Positions 5,908-8,376 of a stretch of 8,376 nucleotides of DNA are shown here, one piece after another (the stretch's first letter is position 1; each line of letters opens with the position of its first letter). The position numbers and the translations under genes are program-made. The notes under the pieces are model-generated. The model had not been told where the DNA came from and did not search any database. It worked only from the letters and a program-made list of their open reading frames with translations. Origin of the DNA: Bacteroidota bacterium. Its GTDB lineage: Bacteria; Bacteroidota; Bacteroidia; Bacteroidales; UBA4417. The stretch spans positions 1 to 8,376 of the forward strand of contig JAIFMH010000303.1 of NCBI GenBank assembly GCA_020048595.1, given 5' to 3'.

Positions 5908-5956
5908 CTATTTTCTATTTTCTATTTTCTAGAAACTATTTTCTAGAAACTATTCC
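5908..5956. repeat. Perfect-register heptamer array overlapping the msrB stop
   Basis: Seven consecutive 7-bp units: CTATTTT three times (5908-5928), then CTAGAAA, CTATTTT, CTAGAAA and CTATTCC (5929-5956). The 14-mer CTATTTTCTAGAAA is therefore present twice in tandem (5922-5935, 5936-5949). The last unit contains the msrB stop codon (TAG on the minus strand, 5950-5952), so the array begins exactly at that gene's end. TTCTAGAA palindromes occur at 5927-5934 and 5941-5948. Confidence 0.85.
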
Positions 5957-6471
5957 TTCTTCTTCCCCTCTTCAAACTTCAATGATCCCGAATTAATACA
6001 ATACCGTAAACCTGTGGGCTTTGGACCATCCTCAAATACATGCCCCAGATGCCCGCCACATTTTGCACACATTACTTCAACACGAACCATTCCATGGCTT
6101 ACATCCTTTTTCTCAACAATATTTTTGTTGGTTGATGGTTCATAAAAAGCAGGCCATCCACATCCTGAATTGTATTTGGTTTTGGATGTAAACAATTCAG
6201 TTCCGCAGGCAGCACAATAATAAGTACCTTCTTCATAAAATTTATCGTATTCGCCGGTATATGCTCTTTCTGTACCTTTCTCGCGAAGAATATTGAACTG
6301 GACAGGGCTTAATTGTTTACGCCATTCATCATCCGTTTTTTTTATTTCAAATGTATCCATAGTTGCTGTTGTTGCTATTGATTGATCATTAATACTACTT
6401 TTTTGCGCACAGGCTGAAAACGACATGCTTATCAGTGCCACAAATCCTAAATACTTTAAATTGATATGCAT
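5950..6471 (-). CDS. msrB: Peptide-methionine (R)-S-oxide reductase, predicted lipoprotein
   Basis: MsrB reduces methionine-R-sulfoxide in proteins, repairing oxidative damage. Numbered from the ATG at 6471 (173 residues), a lipoprotein signal (MHINLKYLGFVALISMSFSA) precedes C21, so the enzyme is probably anchored in the envelope. The SelR domain covers about 45-170: zinc cysteines in CAAC (C86, C89) and CAKC (C135, C138), SGCGWPAF with the usual resolving Cys (C104), HLGHVF, and RYCINSGSLKF with catalytic C158. The tail is charged, EEGKKKE. Upstream in-frame starts exist (ATG 6492 and 6504, TTG 6513); 6471 was chosen because it gives a normal-length signal peptide. None has a Shine-Dalgarno. 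It is divergent from the DUF456 gene and convergent with the kinase. No MsrA domain is fused or adjacent. Start position is the only real doubt. Confidence 0.93.
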   Translation of the reverse strand: MHINLKYLGFVALISMSFSACAQKSSINDQSIATTATMDTFEIKKTDDEWRKQLSPVQFNILREKGTERAYTGEYDKFYEEGTYYCAACGTELFTSKTKYNSGCGWPAFYEPSTNKNIVEKKDVSHGMVRVEVMCAKCGGHLGHVFEDGPKPTGLRYCINSGSLKFEEGKKKE

Positions 6472-6581
6472 GTAATCAGATTTTAAATTCATTAAACAAT
6501 TCATACCATACAACAGTTTTAATGAATCTAAAGTTTAGTCAACTATCATAAAATTCCATAATTTTATTCAAAATTCGGAAC
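6472..6581. promoter_or_regulatory. Divergent msrB / DUF456 intergenic region
   Basis: This AT-rich spacer must hold the promoters of both divergent genes. For the plus strand the best candidate is TTTAG (6534-6538) with TAATTTTA (6559-6566) 20 bp away, a weak match to the Bacteroidota consensus. No good -7 element was found for msrB. An 11-bp near-palindrome, CTAAAGTTTAG (6528-6538), lies near the middle and could be an operator, but such a short AT-rich palindrome may be chance. Confidence 0.25.
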
Positions 6582-7058
6582 ATGGATACTTTCCTCATTA
6601 TAATAGCAATAGTACTTCTGCTTGGCGGTATAGCAGGTTGTATTATTCCTTTTTTGCCTGGTCCACCTTTAGCATATGGGAGCCTGGTACTTTTGCAAAT
6701 TTCATCATACAAACCATTTAGCGAAAATTTTCTTGTGATTTGGGCACTTGTAACTGTAACCATAGTTATTGCCGACTATTATATTCCTATATGGGGAACT
6801 AAAAAGTTCGGAGGCACCAAAGGTGGAGTCTGGGGTGCTACAATCGGACTGATACTCGGGATTTTCTTTTTCCCACCGCTTGGATTAATTATCGGACCGT
6901 TTATAGGTGCTTTCATCGGCGAAATGCTCAACAACCAGGATTCAAATAAAGCAATCCGTTCAGCGATTGGCTCATTTATCGGTTTCGTTGCCGGAACGGT
7001 GATGAAACTGGGGATCAGTATAGTAATGGGATATTATTTTTTCACTGCTCTCTGGTGA
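6582..7058 (+). CDS. DUF456 family membrane protein
   Basis: Glycine-rich integral membrane protein of 158 residues with the features of the DUF456 family, whose function is unknown. Hydrophobic segments are about 3-24, 30-42, 49-70, 82-113 and 128-155. Family-like blocks are GCIIPFLPGPPLAYGSL (19-35), IADYYIPIWGTKKFGGTKGG (63-82) and the glycine-patterned stretch GLIIGPFIGAFIGE (101-114), which recalls GxxxG helix packing. The first ATG after the divergent spacer is used; no Shine-Dalgarno is visible. The last 28 codons and the stop run antisense to the 3' end of truA, so the final membrane segment is encoded in the overlap. The start is shared with no other gene, and no partner suggests a role. 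No transport or enzymatic function is claimed. Confidence 0.85.
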   Translation: MDTFLIIIAIVLLLGGIAGCIIPFLPGPPLAYGSLVLLQISSYKPFSENFLVIWALVTVTIVIADYYIPIWGTKKFGGTKGGVWGATIGLILGIFFFPPLGLIIGPFIGAFIGEMLNNQDSNKAIRSAIGSFIGFVAGTVMKLGISIVMGYYFFTALW

Positions 7059-7832
7059 GAAAAATACCGGCTTCTCTGAATATATTTCATTTGGATATCC
7101 AATGCCGGTAAGCGTAAGCCCTTTTGCAGGAACTGAATAGCCAGCCTCTCCCCGATCGTGACTATCTATAATCTGCTGAAATGTTTCGATTGTAATTTTT
7201 CCTCTTCCAACATCAAGTAAGGTTCCAACAATTGCCCGTACCATATTACGCAAAAAACGATCAGCTCTGATTGTAAATTTCAGAAAATGGTCCTGTTCAA
7301 TCCATTTTGCTGCCTGTATATCACAGAAATAATTATTCACCTGAGTATTCACTTTGCTGAAACATTGAAAATCATGTCTTCCTAAAAGCAAAGCAGAACT
7401 AAAATTCATCTTTCCGATATCCAGGTTACCATGCACAAAATAAGCATGATCGAAATTAAAAGGATCTTTTTGCCTGATAATCAAATATTCATATTCACGC
7501 CATGTTGCACTATACCGGGCATGAGCTCCTGGTACCACAGGTATAATTTCAAAAACTACTATATCCTGCGGCAAAAACCTGTTTAGCCTGAAAGTGAGTT
7601 GAAACAATTCTTCAGTTGAAAAGGATTTTTCATGTTCAAAGTGCGCATAAAATGAACTTGCGTCTACACCGGCATCAGTTCTTCCACAACCTGTTAAGCT
7701 TCCACTGACTCCTGCAATAGAAACAAGTCCGTTTTCAACCAATTGCTGCACGGTGGTAGCATTTGGCTGTATTTGCCATCCTCCATATCCGCGGCCATTG
7801 TATGCCAATCGTATAAAATATCTGTATGCCAT
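6972..7832 (-). CDS. truA: tRNA pseudouridine(38-40) synthase TruA
   Basis: TruA converts uridines 38, 39 and 40 in the anticodon stem-loop of tRNAs to pseudouridine. From the ATG at 7832 the product has 286 residues, somewhat longer than the roughly 245-270 usual for the family. Visible are YNGRGYGGWQIQP (11-23), the catalytic GRTDAGV (50-56, nucleophile D53), ARYSATWREYEY (105-116), FLRNMVRAIVGTLLDVGRG (193-211) and the C-terminal GLTLTGIGYP (238-247). The family core ends near 252; residues 253-286 are an extra polar tail, most of it antisense to the DUF456 gene. A TTG at 7850 is in frame, but the ATG at 7832 is preferred because GGAGG lies four bases upstream and MAYRYFIRLAYNG is the normal N-terminus. 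It is the only gene here with a strong Shine-Dalgarno. Confidence 0.95.
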   Translation of the reverse strand: MAYRYFIRLAYNGRGYGGWQIQPNATTVQQLVENGLVSIAGVSGSLTGCGRTDAGVDASSFYAHFEHEKSFSTEELFQLTFRLNRFLPQDIVVFEIIPVVPGAHARYSATWREYEYLIIRQKDPFNFDHAYFVHGNLDIGKMNFSSALLLGRHDFQCFSKVNTQVNNYFCDIQAAKWIEQDHFLKFTIRADRFLRNMVRAIVGTLLDVGRGKITIETFQQIIDSHDRGEAGYSVPAKGLTLTGIGYPNEIYSEKPVFFSPESSEKIISHYYTDPQFHHRSGNETDK

Positions 7833-7836
7833 GTTT

Positions 7837-7841
7837 CCTCC
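7837..7841 (-). promoter_or_regulatory. Strong Shine-Dalgarno of truA
   Basis: GGAGG on the minus strand, four bases before the ATG at 7832. It decides the start against the in-frame TTG at 7850 and stands out because the other starts in the window lack such a site. Confidence 0.7.
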
Positions 7842-7847
7842 GGTTTG

Positions 7848-7878
7848 CAAAAGTAGCTTTTCTGCTCATATCTTCACA
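7848..7878 (-). promoter_or_regulatory. Bacteroidota-type promoter for truA
   Basis: On the minus strand TACTTTTG (7855-7848) matches TAnnTTTG exactly, and TGTG (7878-7875) lies 19 bp upstream at the -33 position. A start around 7842 would place the Shine-Dalgarno at the very 5' end of the transcript, giving a leader of only about 10 nt. This also excludes the TTG at 7850 as start. Confidence 0.45.
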
Positions 7879-8089
7879 TAGTCTTATATCTAAATATCTA
7901 TTTACCAAATGAATATCATTACGTTAGATATGTTTTTTAGAAAGGTTATAAATTACGAGAAAAGGATAAAAATAAGTTTAAAAAATGATGTCGATATATA
8001 TAAGATATTTATCTTTACGACTTCTATTGTGAATCGATTAACAATGTATGCTTATACTAATCAACTATTTACAAACAAACCAAAACAAA
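7856..8089. other. AT-rich divergent spacer between truA and the NuoE-like gene
   Basis: No supported gene was found here. The best promoter for the rightward gene is weak: TTG (8027-8029), a 17-bp gap and TATGCTTA (8047-8054). Units similar to the heptamers seen elsewhere occur at 7883-7911 (such as CTAAATA, CTATTTA and CCAAATG, with one extra T), and ATATCTAA (7886-7893) is inverted at 7924-7931, but in such AT-rich sequence both may be chance. A 64-codon open frame (7909-8103) overlaps the next gene and is not accepted. Confidence 0.4.
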
Positions 8090-8376
8090 ATGACAAACAC
8101 TGATGTACTAATTCATGAACTGGTCGAAAAGCACGGAAAAAGCCGTAATGCTTTAATGCCGGTATTGCAGGGAGTGGTAGCCCGGGAGAAATTTCTTTCA
8201 GAAGAAGCTATGATAGCAGTAGCGCGCGAATTGGATCTTTCGGCTGCAGATGTATACGGAACCGCTTCATTTTACACTTTCCTTGATACCAAACCTCGCG
8301 GCAAAAATATAATTAGAGTTTGCAAAACCATCTCCTGCCATATGCAGGGAAAAGACACCATCATCAAAGCTATAGA
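8090..8376 (+). CDS. NuoE/HndA-like [2Fe-2S] (thioredoxin-like ferredoxin) subunit, 3'-truncated by window edge
   Basis: N-terminal 95 residues of a NuoE/HndA/HydC family subunit, the 24-kDa-type [2Fe-2S] protein of complex I and of NAD(P)-linked hydrogenases or formate dehydrogenases. The N-terminal helical part (1-80) contains the family pattern LPVLQ-like LMPVLQGVV (22-30), LSEEAMIAVARELDLS, and DVYGTASFYTF (54-64, matching the usual VxGVxTFY block). After it IRVCKTISCHMQG (75-87) gives the first two cluster ligands, C78 and C83, in CX4C spacing; the other two Cys lie beyond the window. The start ATG at 8090 follows an A-rich stretch with no Shine-Dalgarno. Whether it belongs to respiratory complex I or to an electron-bifurcating hydrogenase/formate dehydrogenase depends on the downstream genes, which are not visible. 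Confidence 0.88.
   Translation, partial: MTNTDVLIHELVEKHGKSRNALMPVLQGVVAREKFLSEEAMIAVARELDLSAADVYGTASFYTFLDTKPRGKNIIRVCKTISCHMQGKDTIIKAI

Noticed and set aside
5733..5996. 87-codon plus-strand open frame running from the kinase 3' end across the spacer into msrB
   Set aside because: It starts inside the kinase gene, crosses the palindrome and the heptamer array, and ends antisense to msrB. The product is low-complexity and driven by the repeats.
6539..6763. 74-codon minus-strand open frame opposite the start of the DUF456 gene
   Set aside because: It is antisense to a clear membrane-protein gene, has no family features, and would block the divergent promoter region.
7850..7850. TTG start for truA, adding six residues
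   Set aside because: The TTG overlaps the -7 promoter element, while the ATG at 7832 has a GGAGG at good spacing and gives the normal TruA N-terminus.
7909..8103. 64-codon plus-strand open frame before the NuoE-like gene
   Set aside because: It lies in very AT-rich DNA, shows no recognisable motif, and overlaps the well-supported start of the NuoE-like gene by 14 bases in another frame. It is most likely chance.

Overview
The window looks like ordinary chromosomal, AT-rich DNA from a member of the Bacteroidota, probably an uncultured one. Most starts lack a Shine-Dalgarno sequence, several upstream regions carry matches to the Bacteroidota promoter (TTTG near -33, TAnnTTTG near -7), and the gene families (signal-peptide C1 peptidase, 281-residue BadF/BadG-type sugar kinase, lipoprotein MsrB, AlbA_2 protein) have the form typical of that phylum. 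The phylum is inferred from the sequence alone; no genus can be named.

Layout. From the left edge come pyrB (5' end missing) and pyrI, the catalytic and regulatory chains of aspartate carbamoyltransferase. An exported papain-fold peptidase, a stand-alone AlbA_2 (Schlafen-type) protein with a C-terminal winged-helix-like part, yaaA (peroxide stress) and a small DgkA-family membrane kinase follow on the same strand, then a BadF/BadG-type N-acetylglucosamine kinase-like gene. This kinase converges on msrB (minus strand), a methionine-R-sulfoxide reductase with a lipoprotein signal. msrB is divergent from a DUF456 membrane protein, whose last 28 codons and stop run antisense to the 3' end of truA (minus strand). 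truA diverges from a NuoE/HndA-like [2Fe-2S] subunit that runs off the right edge. Only pyrB-pyrI and yaaA-dgkA look like operons; the rest are housekeeping and stress genes in small transcription units. YaaA and MsrB both belong to oxidative-stress defence, but they are not adjacent and nothing shows co-regulation.

No defence island, prophage, insertion sequence, CRISPR array, tRNA or rRNA was found, and no gene looks like a new system. The most unusual structure lies between genes. Three spacers (2641-2776, 4814-4920, 5908-5956) hold degenerate tandem repeats with a 7-bp period. In two of them a G/purine-rich array follows the upstream gene and a complementary-type C/pyrimidine-rich array runs up to the next start codon. 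A fourth, larger palindrome with a 15-bp perfect stem sits between the convergent kinase and msrB genes. Other points worth a look are the 87-bp antisense overlap of truA and the DUF456 gene and the Asn-to-Asp change at the expected catalytic position of the peptidase.
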